A stretch of DNA of 64,000 bases from Acanthococcus lagerstroemiae (taxonomy: Eukaryota > Arthropoda > Insecta > Hemiptera > Eriococcidae): NCBI GenBank assembly GCA_031841125.1, contig CM063110.1:26469626-26533625 (forward strand). Reading direction: 5' to 3'. The position numbers and the translations under genes are program-made. Shown here piece by piece: positions 1-13,400 of the stretch (position 1 is its first letter; the number at the start of each line of letters is the position of its first letter). Below the pieces are notes generated by a model. That model searched no databases. It worked only from the letters and a program-made list of their open reading frames with translations, and was not told the DNA's origin.

Positions 1-4
1 TTTG

Positions 5-310
5 GCTGACTTGTGAAATCCTTGTACACCTGCGTTCTCCCATTTTCAGTTGCGGCTAAAATTATACCGAGAGTGTAGGCAAACAAGCTCTCACAAGAAA
101 CGGCCATAACCAGATGATTGATGACATTAGATCCACCAAACAAACACTGTAAATCTTCACATTTCAGACATCCATTTAGCTGACACATGTGAAATCCCTG
201 GACCCTTGCGTCCTCCTATTTCCAGTTGCGGCTAAAATTATACCGAAAGGCAAACAAGGTTTTACAAGAAACAGCCATAACCAGATGATGGATGACATTA
301 GATCCACCAA
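5..310. repeat. Two-copy tandem duplication, period about 174 bp
   Basis: The stretch from about 5-140 is repeated, with roughly 10-15 percent differences, at about 179-310. Both copies share the words GCTGAC, GTGAAATCC, AGTTGCGGCTAAAATTATAC and CATAACCAGATGAT, and both end in GATCCACCAAA. No reading frame is conserved between the copies, so this looks like a non-coding tandem duplication cut by the left window edge. It could be the end of a longer array. Confidence 0.8.
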
Positions 311-312
311 AT

Positions 313-2573
313 GTTCAACACGTGCCACTAATTCAATCTATTCCGCAAAGCTGAACAAAACGTGTATTCCGCTCTAATTAGAAGAGCGAAAAGGAAAACT
401 ATGGCTTTGAACAAGACATTTCACTCAAACAAGAAGAGAAGACATTTTATCCAGGGTAAAAAATGGCGATGCATCAGACGAAAGACAAACTTTTTCTTTT
501 TAAATTGTGCCTACTGCTGGCCCCCGAATGCTTTTCCAGTTTCAGCTAACAATAAAAGATAGGTAGGTAGCTAGGGGAGGGGGGATGTCTTTGTCAACCA
601 GATTATGTTAACGTCAATCAAGCGAAATTCCTGGGGAGGAAGAATCTATCTCTTTTGAAACACCTCCAAATTAGGGTGACAAACAAAATATTATCTTAGA
701 TGCCTGGCGGATACAGAATCGAAGCCATTCCAAATATTAAGGAATACAATATCAAGCACAGGAGATTCGGAACCTTTTAGACATTGCTACCAACTCATTA
801 GAGTGAGTCTTAAACGTGATACGGAAACCAACAAAACAGTACGCCATATTTGCTGAAATTCGAGAGTAATTATTATGCTAGCTGGGGTTGCAAACAATCA
901 TTCCAACACAGCTACGAACACGATCGACTGAATAAGGGTGAGCAAACAAGAAGCACGCAATACCCGATACATAAATGAACCATCGATAACATAAAACGCC
1001 CGGTGAACTGATACTGATATTACAAAGACGTTACTTTTCTACGAGTCAACTGTAAAAACAGTATAAAACGGTCGGTAGTTCAACATCTTGAGTAGCTACT
1101 GATCACCCACTGTAATTCGATGATCGCTTAATAGTTCTGATGGATCATACTACTTGTTCGTACCACTGATCATTCTGTGTGAATGGCACAGTTCATCCGT
1201 GTGCGAAGACGGACGATCACCTTTCATGAGTTATCGAGGTATCGTATCAACCTACTTGATACAAATCATAAACTATTTATGAACTGATGAAGTATTATTC
1301 TAACCGACATACTTGCACGTTTTGGGGGCTTAGAAACGGTGCCACTTGTGCTCGTTCACAAAAATGTAGAACTCTTGAACCTGAATCTTCAGCGCGTAAT
1401 TTATACATTGTGCTGCACACTGAGACACTGCGATTCTTTGCCGATGTTTACCAGCGAGTTTCCGGGTAACTCGCCAAAAATTCGACTAAAATCGTACGCT
1501 ATGTTACCAACGAACAAGTATACGAAGACCAACTTTCTGTTGAAAGTAAACTCCGAAATTAAAACGAGCCCGTGACTTTCCCCCCAAAATGGTTTCCCCT
1601 TATTCCTACAGTTTCGTATCATCGATGTTCGATACGACTGTAAAGTACGAAACAACATAACTGGTACACATAGTTTATTCTAATTGTTTGTTGGTTTCCA
1701 TTTTGTAAAGTTATCAAAAGCGAGGACATAAAACTAATAATTTCATACTTCTTAAAATAAAATAAAAAAGAGAGTTCAAGTAATCGAAAAATCGAGAATC
1801 GAGTTTTTCGCAGAGAACTTGAGGAAGAACAACTATTAAGCGCAAAGAACAAGAGTTGCAATCTGTACATAATTTTACAATGCGATGGAGATACCTCTAC
1901 AACCTTGTTTTTTTTTCTTTCTTTCTTATATTTAGACACCACAACAGCGATGAAAGAATCGTAGAGCAGAATGTTTCTTTTATGGTATTAATTTTACATT
2001 CGAAGAGTCGATGCGTTGCAAACAATTAATGGTCGAGATTACTGAAATCATTGTAAATACACAAGTCGTCGTTATTATATATAATGCGCAGATTCAGATG
2101 TAGCAAAGAATGCAGATATCACATGCAAATTACTAATTGAGCAATTTTCGGAGGCTGAAGAATGCATGAATTCAACTTGATACGAGTGGCCAACGTTTGT
2201 TCGAGAATGATCAGGTACGATTATTTGCAATGAAGAACGTAGCTATTGGTCGTTACCGACGTATACCAAGACGCGTAAAACTTGAAACGAATTTCGGAGT
2301 ATTGAGAAATTGCTGAGTTTTACTTTGATGTGTGTTGCTTGTAACGTTCACGTATCGGTGCATTGCAGAAAACGAGTGCTATTTATAGAGCAAGGGCATT
2401 CAAGTGTTTTCAACGAGACTCACAGTTTTGGAGAAAACAATATGGCGGCAATGTATAAAAAGAGTTAGCCTATTGAAAATGTCACAGAATGCTTGATAGC
2501 ATATGCATTCCGTGTTCGCAGGTACAGAAGAGGAATTGAAAATTACTCACCAATATACTTATGAATAGGTAAG
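313..2573. other. Intergenic, no gene recognised
   Basis: About 2.3 kb downstream of the Rsf1-like gene. I see only short chance frames and AT-rich sequence. The 3' UTR of the Rsf1-like gene must run leftward from 2574, but I could not fix its poly(A) signal. Confidence 0.5.
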
Positions 2574-5500
2574 TTAGAAGTCTCGAGGGGGCCTTCGAGT
2601 GCCTCTTCCTCCTCTTCCGCTACCCCCTCGGCCACCTCCGAATCCTCTGCCTCCATAACCGCTATCTCCGCCGCCGAAACGAGGTCTTTCAGATGCGTCA
2701 TCTCGAGGTGGTCTGTAAATCAGAAGATAACGTAGTATAGACATTCGGACAACAGATTTGCGAATGAAACCGTCTGCCTCAACAAAGTTTCCATTTGCCT
2801 ATTTTTTGTACGATCCCCTTAGCTCTCCGCTCCCAGTTTTCTATATACTACAATAAGGTGTCCTAATATAGCCATCAGCAAATTGCCAGGATCCGAAGCA
2901 TGAACCAATCACTTTCAAGATCGCGTATGGTAGGTAGGTTGCTCATGTAACCGACAGTGCAGCCAGATTTTAAAGAAAAAATCAGATCCCCGCAACTGGC
3001 TGATAGTCCTATTAGGATTCCTTACCCTACTACTATATAAGCCTGGAAGTGTTTTAATAACAAGTCGGAAAGTCTTAAGGAATTCTGAATAAGTCAGGAA
3101 GTATTTTTGCAAGAGCTGGAGACCTACTATAAAACTTTTATCACGATACCACAAATCGTTACAGAGGTAACTTGTTCAGTAAACCGTATCAAGTTACATT
3201 GTAACTGGTATCGTGATAGAAGTTTCATAATAGATCTCCTAAACACATCCAGAAAAGCTTTAGAAGAATTTAGAAGTGTCTGAAAATTTGAAAACCAATT
3301 GGAAAAGTTTTAAGCAAGTTTAAAAGGATCTGTCAAGTGTTTCAGAAAGTTTCAATAATCTGAAAGGCTCATGGTCGATTTACATTCGAGTCGGTGACAT
3401 GTCGCGAACAAATTTTAAACGATGTCGGCGACAACTACGGATTTACATTCCTTTCCAACTTCGTTGCAGGCCTATCACAGACATGTCGCGGACAACTTTT
3501 CCCCGAACCGACAAATGTTGGTTTGAGGAGGATGCCGCCCGACTTGAATGTAAATCCACCATCATAGGAGTCTAAAATAATTTCAAACAAGTCTAAATAA
3601 TCCTAAGGAGTCACACGCAAGTTTGAAATAACCTTACTCAAATGTGCATATCTCAAATATTTTGAGTTAGACTTCAGTAAGTTTCAAACGCTAGTAGTGT
3701 CCTAAGCACCGGTGAATAAGTCTTGAAGATTGTTCATCAAATCTTCAATAGTCTTAAGCAAGCATTAACATAGTGTGAAAAGTCTGGGAAGTATAAAAAT
3801 AATAATAATGGAACCTGAAAAGAGAATAAGTTTGGAGGATTTATATTAAGCTTCGAAAAGTTTATTATGAAACAACATTCAGTTTCAAACAACGTCTCAA
3901 AACTTTAACACAATGAATTTACTTTCAGTCATACGTTTTTACTGGGCTGAACGTTTTCAGATTATACTTCAGTATCAGTGCAGTATTTTTTTTTACAACT
4001 TAGGTTCTTAGGGCTACGCTACACATGATACAGTTGAAGTAGTACTTATTATAAGCACGTTGAATTTTGTCTTCATGCAAGTTGTTTTGGACTGGTCCGT
4101 TTGTCCACCTTTTCACACTAATAACCCAACAGACACTGAAGAAATAGACTGGGTCAAACAGCCAACAGGAAGGGGAGACTACCCACTCTCAACGTCTCAA
4201 CACCAAGAGTAACCACACTGGCATTGGACCAACAGCACACAACCACAACAGACGACAGGAAGAGAAGATACACCTCATTCTCCACATTGCCAGCAACTAT
4301 AAAGACACTAGACAAACAGACCAGATTACAACTACCAATAGGAAGACAGAGCACACGTTTACCCAATGGTACTACGAGTATCTTAACCATACCACCCGTA
4401 CTTTAGCTGGAAGAGTCGAATTATAAGAGAACTGTACTCTCTCTCTTTCCTAATTTTGCCCTCAACCCGAGCCCTGGAATCCACCCTTTCAGGCATTATC
4501 TCAGAGACGTCGAGGAGGCTGTCTTCGCCCTCTTCTCTGCTTGCCGAAAAACCAACCTAGGTCGAAAATGTAGCGGCTCCAACCCGGGACCTCCGGATTC
4601 CGAGACCAGCGCGCTATCCACTCGGCCAACCAGACCGCTAAGAGAACTATACACTGCTAATAGAGTAAAATTTGAAAACGTTCTACACAATGACAACTTG
4701 TTACTGAAAGAGAAATGGCTCTTTTCATTGAAGTTACTAACCATTCACTTACATCTTGCATATGATCGCAAAACGGTTGAAGAGACTGGACGTGTGTAAA
4801 CCAGTCTTTAGTGCCATAAGTCTGGATGATTCTTAAAAAACCAAAATCGAGTTCGTGGGTTTTCTGAAGTTTCAAACAAATCCGATTGAGTCTTGATCAG
4901 GTCTAATAAAGTCTTTTCGACTTTCATACTAACTTGTAAGGGTTCTGAACAAGTCTGCTAGAGTACTGACGAGTGTCAACAGTTCAGAAGTTCTAAATAA
5001 GGCTGTATCAGTCTTAAAAGGCCATAAATCTAGAATAATTATTCAAATAAAGCACCCTTTTTCACTTATTCGGTATATTTTGACAAGAACGTTTTTGGGG
5101 ATTAGCCCAATTAAAAATAACACTTCATAGTACATGGAATAAAAGAGACAAGTATTTTTAATGTCATACGTTGGAAAGAGAACCTGCACTTATGGTATAA
5201 CACGTCCAGTACCCTCAACACAGTAATGTCATGCCCTAAAGCTATAACTCATTACTGTTACTGAAAGTCATGCTTACTTTCTTGACCCGGGAGATCTACT
5301 GCGATATCTGTCGCCGCCTCGGCCAACACCGTTGAAGTCGTCATTAGGAGCGTCGTAATTTCTGCCACCGGATCCGGAGAATCTTGATCCTCTTCCGCGA
5401 CCACCTCCATACCGGTCACCGCCACCTCCTCGGCCACCTCCTCGCTCTCTACTTCTGTATCCACTATCGTAACCATCTCCGTCACGATTCCCGAAACTGT

Positions 5501-5906
5501 CGTCCTTGTTACCGTATCCGCCGCCGCCACCGCGTCCTCTGAAGCTACGTTCTTGGAATCCGCCGCCGCCGCGGTTGTAACTGCCACCGCCACCACCAAA
5601 CCCACGGTCTTCTCGGTCTCCAAAACCACCGCGGCCTCGACCGCCTCCACGACCACCTCCTCTCGTTCGACCGTGCGATGATTCAACGCGTAATTTACAT
5701 CCCAGAAAGACGACTCCGTTCATGTGTTCAATTGCATTGTCTGCTTCCTCTTGTGAATCATATTCGACGAAACCGAATCCAGCAGGGTTGAAAGCGACCC
5801 AAACGTTGCTCGTTTTACCGAATCTGTCAAATTCTTTTGCCAAATCTTCTCGTTTTACTTGGTCGTTCAAGCCACCAATATACAGTTTGAACTTATCAGT
5901 AGCCAT
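2574..5906 (-). CDS. Rsf1: Rsf1-like splicing repressor (RRM plus RGG/RS tail), two coding exons
   Basis: Coding exons are 5906-5278 and 2712-2574, giving 255 residues. Residues 1-75 form an RNA recognition motif with RNP2 LYIGGL at 8-13 and RNP1 GFGFVEYD at 43-50. VWVAFNPAGFGFVEY resembles SRSF3/Rbp1-type RRMs and above all Drosophila Rsf1, an SR-binding splicing repressor. The rest is rich in Gly, Arg and Ser, with RGG boxes and an RSRSP motif. The second exon adds 46 residues of the same composition and ends in RRPPRDF; its frame joins exactly (AA plus ACC makes Lys, then Pro-Pro-Arg). If the 2.56-kb intron is kept, translation stops within the donor site and gives a 210-residue form. The intron holds a SINE and two blocks of 10-bp repeats. 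The product should act in the nucleus on pre-mRNA. Homology to Rsf1 rather than another RRM/RGG protein is likely but unproven. Confidence 0.87.
3240..3910 (+). repeat. Degenerate 10-bp repeat block in the Rsf1 intron
   Basis: Words such as AAGTTTTAAG, AAGTTTAAAA, ATCTGTCAAG and GTTTCAGAAA follow one another about every 10 bp (starts near 3308, 3319, 3330, 3340, 3350). It belongs to the same word family as blocks at 4860, 12310, 23195, 34330 and 48075. The AGTCT/AGTTT word is on the plus strand, so it is antisense to this gene. About 3400-3560 is a different, more GC-rich stretch within the block. Confidence 0.6.
4154..4420. repeat. CA-rich low-complexity stretch
   Basis: The plus strand here is strongly biased toward A and C (CAACAG, CACAACCACAACAGACG and similar), giving open frames on both strands. 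No domain is recognisable. It lies inside the Rsf1 intron, directly beside the SINE. Confidence 0.4.
4438..4638 (-). mobile_element. tRNA-derived SINE, copy A, with target duplication
   Basis: On the minus strand this begins with a tRNA-like head containing an A-box (TGGCCGAGTGG) and a B-box (GGTCCCGGGTTGGAGCC), then an unrelated body ending in GGGCTCGGGTTGAG. It matches the copy at 61060-61280 over its head and tail. It is flanked by a 14-bp direct repeat with one mismatch (TAAGAGAACTGTAC at 4424-4437, TAAGAGAACTATAC at 4639-4652), the expected target-site duplication. It lies in the Rsf1 intron in the sense orientation. The anticodon arm is degenerate, so it is not a working tRNA gene. Confidence 0.9.
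4860..5040 (+). repeat. Degenerate 10-bp repeat block (GTCTTGAA family)
   Basis: Repeated AGTCTTGATC, GGTCTAATAA, AGTCTTTTCG, GTTCTGAACA and AGTCTGCTAG words at about 10-bp steps. Same word family and plus-strand orientation as the 3240 block, which lies on the other side of the SINE. Confidence 0.6.
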
Positions 5907-6258
5907 CTGAAACGAACGTGCAAAATATGATTTAAAACCTGGATCATACTGTTACTCTATCCTTCAAAACATAAATATTCTAGTTTTAGAACACGAAACA
6001 CAGAGTCGTAATCGGTTTACAGACTCGAATTATGTTGCCGGGTAACACACCTTCATGGGCGGCTGATGCTACCAGCTAATGTATACGAACAAAATACTCG
6101 CTGCAATCAACTGACATCCGATTTTAAGGGATGAAAACGAAAGCAGAGCAATCAGAAATCATATACTTTCACTTTATTTTAATAAATCGAGATAAAAATA
6201 AATACAATAGCTAAACATAATAAACGAAATGACGCGTTTGAAACGTGTTTGACTCACC
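5907..6258 (-). other. Rsf1: 5' UTR intron and end of non-coding first exon of the Rsf1-like gene
   Basis: On the minus strand a donor AAG|GTGAGT lies at 6258/6257. An acceptor TTTCAG ends at 5907, immediately before the ATG at 5906. The start codon would therefore be the first codon of exon 2, and the 5' leader would come almost wholly from an upstream exon whose 5' end I cannot fix (somewhere in 6260-6480). Confidence 0.6.
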
Positions 6259-6797
6259 TTATATAGTTTGTTGTTGTAACGCAGAAGTCCTGAATAATGT
6301 TACAAATTCTATTAGAAGCACACTTTTTAATTTCACAATTACTTCTATTCTACAAGAAAAACGTATTGAACTCGAATAAATTAGTAATTGGTTAACCCGG
6401 TACGTTGTTGTTCAGTTGTTCTTCTTCAGCTGCGAAAAACAATATGGTCGCTTTACTGAGAATTTTGGAGAGCGGTGTTTTCCGTCGATGAAAAATCAAT
6501 GGAATAAAGTTTTCAAGGTGTACAATGTGCTAAACAAAATTAAAATGAGCGACTTCTGAAATTCTAATCTGAAAAGGGTCTTTTGATTAATCTGATTTAA
6601 GGACCAATTTCCTATTACTGGCACAGATGTAGTTTTTTTGGATTTGAAAGATGGATGTACGGTTCGGTTGGTCTTTGAAAATTGTCCAAAGATCAAGAGA
6701 TAGGCTTTCACGATGAAAACAGTTCTTATTTCAGTGTAGTTGACCCGGATTTAAGCCCTTTTTGACTTCAACTTTTCCACAGGCTTGTCGAATTGTA

Positions 6798-6830
6798 TGA
6801 CGTCATCTTATTACCGTGTCTCTCTTCTTC
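6798..6830 (+). promoter_or_regulatory. Likely RpS2 promoter: CRE palindrome plus TOP-like pyrimidine tract
   Basis: A perfect ATF/CREB site TGACGTCA (6798-6805) is followed 13 bases later by the pyrimidine tract TCTCTCTTCTTC (6819-6830). Ribosomal protein mRNAs usually start within such a tract (5' TOP). A donor AAG|GTAAGA at 6926/6927 and an acceptor TTTGCAG ending at 7353 would define a non-coding first exon of about 107 bases and a 427-base 5' UTR intron. The start site itself is inferred. Confidence 0.5.
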
Positions 6831-7373
6831 GGAGGCGAACCGGGTGAAAATTGTTGTTAACAATGATCAGCTCGTGGGGAATGAAGTAATTCGAATTATT
6901 GGACACGTTACTGAGAGACTAGTAAGGTAAGATACGAAATTTAACATAATCTTCTATTTACGTATTATATATTATATTAACCTTAGTCTTTAAATGATAT
7001 ATTTATTCCCTATTTAGCTGTAAATCATATGAGTACTAATTGCTTCCTTTTCGGGGCCTCCGCCCGAGGTCTAGTGAATGCAATGAATGCTCTCATTCAC
7101 CAGTCACATTTCCGTGGAAATTTACTGGTGAATCTCGCCAATCCGCGTAATTTTCTCTCCACCTGAGATTATTTATTAGTAGTACACTGAAATGTTTACT
7201 AAGAAGTTTTTCAATCGCATAGATACACGTATTACTAGCTGCGTTGATGCCGGCATGCGAAATTCAGATGCGCAATTGTCTGGGGTGATTCATTGTGTTT
7301 GGTCGTAAACCACGGTTAGCTTATGTTGTAACAGTTGTTCTTTTGTATTTGCAGTATCGTATAAAGCTTCACA

Positions 7374-8559
<1,186 letters not shown>

Positions 8560-8625
8560 TGGCATTCGGTAATTCGAAATGAAAACATATAGATGAACCT
8601 TGAAAATCTTTTGTATTGTAACAAC

Positions 8626-8631
8626 AATAAA
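8626..8631 (+). promoter_or_regulatory. Poly(A) signal of RpS2
   Basis: AATAAA 66 bases after the RpS2 stop codon, a normal distance for a ribosomal protein mRNA. Confidence 0.75.
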
Positions 8632-8659
8632 ACGTTGTGAAGCTGACATTTGTTATTAA

Positions 8660-10489
8660 ATTTTTCGTTTGGTACACGTGGACTTAAATTGAAGTCTTGC
8701 GTCCTTGTTGGGAGTTCTGAGAGAGTGCTGTGTTTTATGTAGGTGAGTTCAACCTGATAATCTCTAATATTTGTGAAATAAACTAGGGTTGAGAATGAAT
8801 TACGTGCAGCCGCTCGGAAATCTTATAAACAATTCAAAACTGTTCCATCGTTTCAATAGAATTAATCTAGAAGTTGAACTTCATTTGAGAAATTGGAGCT
8901 TAGTTCATTTTCTTTTTACAGGATATACTACATACCTGTGGATGTAGAACTGGATACGAATGTGGATATTTGCCTTCCCCCAACCCCTTTTATGAAACTT
9001 TGCGTAAGTGTTGTCAAATTACAGCCGTAGTACCAGAAATTATTCCAATGACACCCTGAAATTAGAGGGATTACAAAATGTTCAAAAGATATGAAGACTC
9101 CTGAAACTGTTCATAGAAAATTTACTGACCGTACTAATTTCATTGTCTACAATAAGGACTGAACCTTTTCGTTGGAAATGAAGTCTTAAATTTTATATAC
9201 GTAGAGTTTTTTCCTACAGCCTGTGCGAGATTACTCTGAAAACCTGACTCCATCTCATCCCGAAAAAATAATCAAGTTTCAAAATAGAGAGATGAGCCGT
9301 CAGTTGAACAGACAGCTACACAGATTGAAAATGGAGAGGGGGTGGTAGCGTGGCACAAATGGTTCAAATTTTTAATTATGCTCATTACAGACCCGTTTCC
9401 AAAGACCAACAAATGGGACCCACAGATGCAGTGAACTTCGTTGAGTGCTACGCTTATAAAGCTGTTAGTTCTGTGTGATTGAATGGCAATACTGTACATA
9501 TACTCGTGTTTGCTGTCAGCTATATAGCTGTAGACTGTCAGCCATTTAAGTTGCTGTTCACTGTTCGACATTCAGTCAGACAAAGGCCCCGTGGGCGCAA
9601 ATAGAGAGAAGCCCCCCCCCCCATTCCAGTGCACTGATAGCTCTTCCAATAAATTAAAAATTACACATGGGTAATTGAAAGAAAGTAGGAAGGACGATGT
9701 TATACAAATTTATGAGCGAAGTAAATGAAAATGTAAAAATTTGTAACTGCCTTCTCAACTTTTAATTGTTTGGGCTCATGAAAAACCCTCTTCTAGAATA
9801 AGTAGGTATTAATTCTGAGCTTGCTGACTGATATTAGGATTATTGATCAATCATGGTGGATCCTGGGGTTACGGTCAAAGGTCAATTTATAATAATTTAC
9901 ATTCATGTAGGTATATGTACATAAATAATCCTATTTTGTTATTCCCGTTTTCCCGTCTTAATCTACAGTTCGTGTTCTGGTTGTTCTTCCTTGATCCTGT
10001 ACATTATATTTTCATTATTCATTCATTGATCGCTTGAACGAACAACTCGAACTTTTTAAACTGAAGAATTGATTAATGATGATCTTCAATGTTCACAATC
10101 ACAACATAACAATTAACAGATTTTAATTTCTTCATTTTTGCCTTACAAACATACAACACTGTGTATTATTTGTCACCTATAAGGCAACACTGGAGATCAC
10201 ACAGCTTTCAGATTATCTCTTATCAGCATTCAGATTTCAGAAAATTATGATGAAAATATTGAAAATACTGCCGAAAACGTGCTGGATTTTTAAATTTTGA
10301 ATGCTGATTTCAGTATAATGACCTTTTTAGCTGACTGATTATTCTCTGTAATGTTTACTACCAATATATTTTAAACTGGTCAATAGTCGGAAAATTACTC
10401 CTTCGCGAACAAATTACCGCGTTTTATCCGCCGGCTTAGAGTACTCACTTTTCAAGTCATCCTCTGAATCTTGCAGTTTACTCGTAACT
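8660..10489. other. Intergenic between RpS2 and the PTCD1-like gene
   Basis: About 1.8 kb without a convincing gene. It holds an 11-base poly-C run at about 9612-9622 and short chance frames. The PTCD1 promoter must lie near 10300-10480, but I see no clear core element. Confidence 0.5.
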
Positions 10490-13400
10490 ATGTATCGCAG
10501 AGCTCTGCAAACGTTATTTCTTTCAACACTGAAACGAACGTCGAGGATTAATCGAACAACTCCGTGCTCGTGTTTCCATACAACAAATCTTCGGTATGCA
10601 GACCAACCTCCGTGGCTTCCAGCGCCTGAACCTGAAGTTAAAAAACAATTTGCCGAATTGGATCCGGACACATTTGGTTCTCTGTCAGAACCGAGTATTC
10701 ACGAGCAAGTGGAAGAAATGCCTGAAGAAGAAGGAGACTGTGAGGTATTCGACGAAGTTAATGATTCTGGAAAAAAACAACGTAAACCAATGTTTATCTA
10801 CCACAAGATGATTGCAAGTTTGCTGAAGCAAAAGAAGGTGAATATGAATTACTCATACGTAGCAATAGATATTAGTGCATATCAGTATTCTTATGAACCT
10901 GTTCTTTAATTGGGATCTACAGTCTTCAAATTACGGCTCGTGAGCCCATTATAACTGACCTGTGGATATCTGCTGAATTTTGCAGTTATATAAGATGGGC
11001 GGAAAATATTTCTATATACAGCATACATTACTCACCATTTATTTATTCTCGTGGCCGGCTTACTTTCCGGAAAATAGTCAAAGCAGCCAGCTGCTTAGAA
11101 CATTTGGATTCTTTTGATCTACATCAAAATGATCTACTTACACCATATCCAGATTGGATAATCTACAGAATTCTCATGTTGACTATTCATTTTTTCAGGT
11201 TGCAGATGCGATTGATGTTTTGGAAACTAGAATGTTGAAACAAGACAGAGTTAAACCTGATTATTATTGTTTTAATTTGTTGATTAATGGCTGCGCCAAA
11301 GTGGGATACTGTGAAAAAGCATTCAAACTGTACTATCGAGTGAGTTCGTGATCTGATAGAAACCAAACTTCGGCTTGCTTCGTACATTACTAATATTTTT
11401 CTGTTCTGAAACAGATGAAACAAAGGCAGATAAAAATAACCCCTGCTACTTTGACCGGTTTGATCAACTCTTGTGCAATGTCACCGTTTCCCGAGGATGC
11501 GTTGATACGCCTTAATAATCTACGGAAACATTTAATGGAAGATACTCGAGAGCTCAGTATAATTCATTATAACTGTATGATTAAAGGTAATACCTAGGAG
11601 TAATTAGTTCGACTGATTTACTCGTTTTAATTTTTGCAGCCTGATAATGATTATGTAATTTTACATTTGCAGCTTACGCCCGCCTGAACGATGTACAGTC
11701 CGCGTTTTCGGTTGCTGATGAAGCACTGAGCAAAGGATTTACCATGCAAAACGAAACTCTCGGTAGCTTACTGCAAGCCTGTATTTCAGATAAAGAGTGC
11801 GGACTCAGACATGCTCTCTTGGTATAAAATTCAGCTTTAATATTGATTGCCTTTGTAATTTGACGAAATCACTGGAGACGTAATTTTAAGTGACTATCGA
11901 GATCATGAATCACAGTTGTCTTGATGATTTTGATCATTCCGTCATAGGAATTAGAAGCATGATCTCAGGTCACCGTCGAAACTACAAGTTGGAAAATGAT
12001 CTTAGTGATTTTGACGATCCTAACAAGGGTTAGTCATAACTAAGATCAGTACATTCAGGAGCATAGCACTGGTAGCTAGAACTGTGCGGAGCATGAAATA
12101 TCCCCTCCAAGCTTCAGTTTACAAATTTTTCATTCGATTCCGCTTGATTATTGGGAAGAACATATACATATTATCTATGTACTTCTAAAAATGTTTTGCC
12201 CAATGCTTTAATTTTGATTGTCTAATGCCTCGCCTGTGTATATAGCCATACATGTTCACAAATAGCTCTCTAATTGAGCTTCAGCTCCTAGTTTTCAAAG
12301 TAGAAGCAAAAAAATCTGAAGGAGTCTGAAAAATGAGATATGAAGTGTTCTATAAACGAGTCAGGGAAAATTTTAAGAATCTTTTCGACGAGTTGAAAGA
12401 AGTCTTGAAGTCTTTTAAACATGTTTGGAAGAGTTTTATGGTCTAAGAATAATAAACTGAAGTCTTTAACCTGTCTTGAGCAACAGAATCAGATTTTGCA
12501 CGAAAAACTAGGATCTCATTTACTTACTGCGCCAGGTAATCTTCCACCCCCCCCCCCTCCTTAATTTGTTTTATTTTATAAATTTAAATTATTCCTGTCA
12601 CTTTTAATAATATTATTTTCATTTCACTGAGTGGAAGAGTTGAAAAAGGTTTTTCATAGTACTTGAAATAGAAAAAGTTCCTGGAGAGTGCATCTGGTAT
12701 TCCTAAACCTGACCGAAAGCATGCTTACCACCGATGACTTCTTCAAATGAATTTTCACAACTCATGTTCGTGTTTCAGGCTTGGCATAAAATGAGAGCAA
12801 AGAAGATGATCCCAGACTTGTGGAATTACAATTTACTAATTAGATGCATCAGAGATTGCGGAGTCGGTGATGCAGATGAACTTCAAGATTTAGTTCTGCG
12901 TGTTACTAAGGGGGAGATGTGTAACTATTTGCAGATCATCGATGAGAATAGGAAATCCGATTATCAAGTACGATAAAATTACAGCAATAATCTTGATTGA
13001 ATTGTACGAAGATTGTATGTCGTCTTGGAAGGTCGCATTGAATACAATTAATGAGTAGGGTAATGTTTGCAGCGAGAAGCAATTGAAGCTGGCCAGCAGG
13101 CAGTTGACCAAGTGCAAAACAGTGTAGAAGAAGCTGAATCGAAACCGGAATTCTCGTTTGCAGAATTAGAAGTGGTTGAAAACAGACCAAATTTACTTGC
13201 CAGGAAACCTCACCTGGGTAATATTATTTCAGTTGGAAACGTGAAAACCGCAACCGACAGGTAATTAGATTAGTAATGAGTTATTATACTGTGTGTGAAT
13301 TGTAAAGAAAATTCATCGCTGGTATTTTCCAAGGACTAAGGGAATCGTTTCTGCTGTCTTCCTTAGCTTGACAGAAGTTCCTTAAACCCGTGCCCCAACA

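Noticed and set aside
5258..5686. 142-codon frame on the minus strand inside the Rsf1 exon
   Set aside because: It is a shifted frame of the Gly/Arg-rich coding exon (GGN codons read as Val/Ala/Glu), with no family signature.
7095..7133. Hairpin ATTCACCAGT...ACTGGTGAAT in the RpS2 5' intron as a miRNA or snoRNA
   Set aside because: The arms are only 18 bases with a 2-base loop, and no box C/D or H/ACA motif is present.
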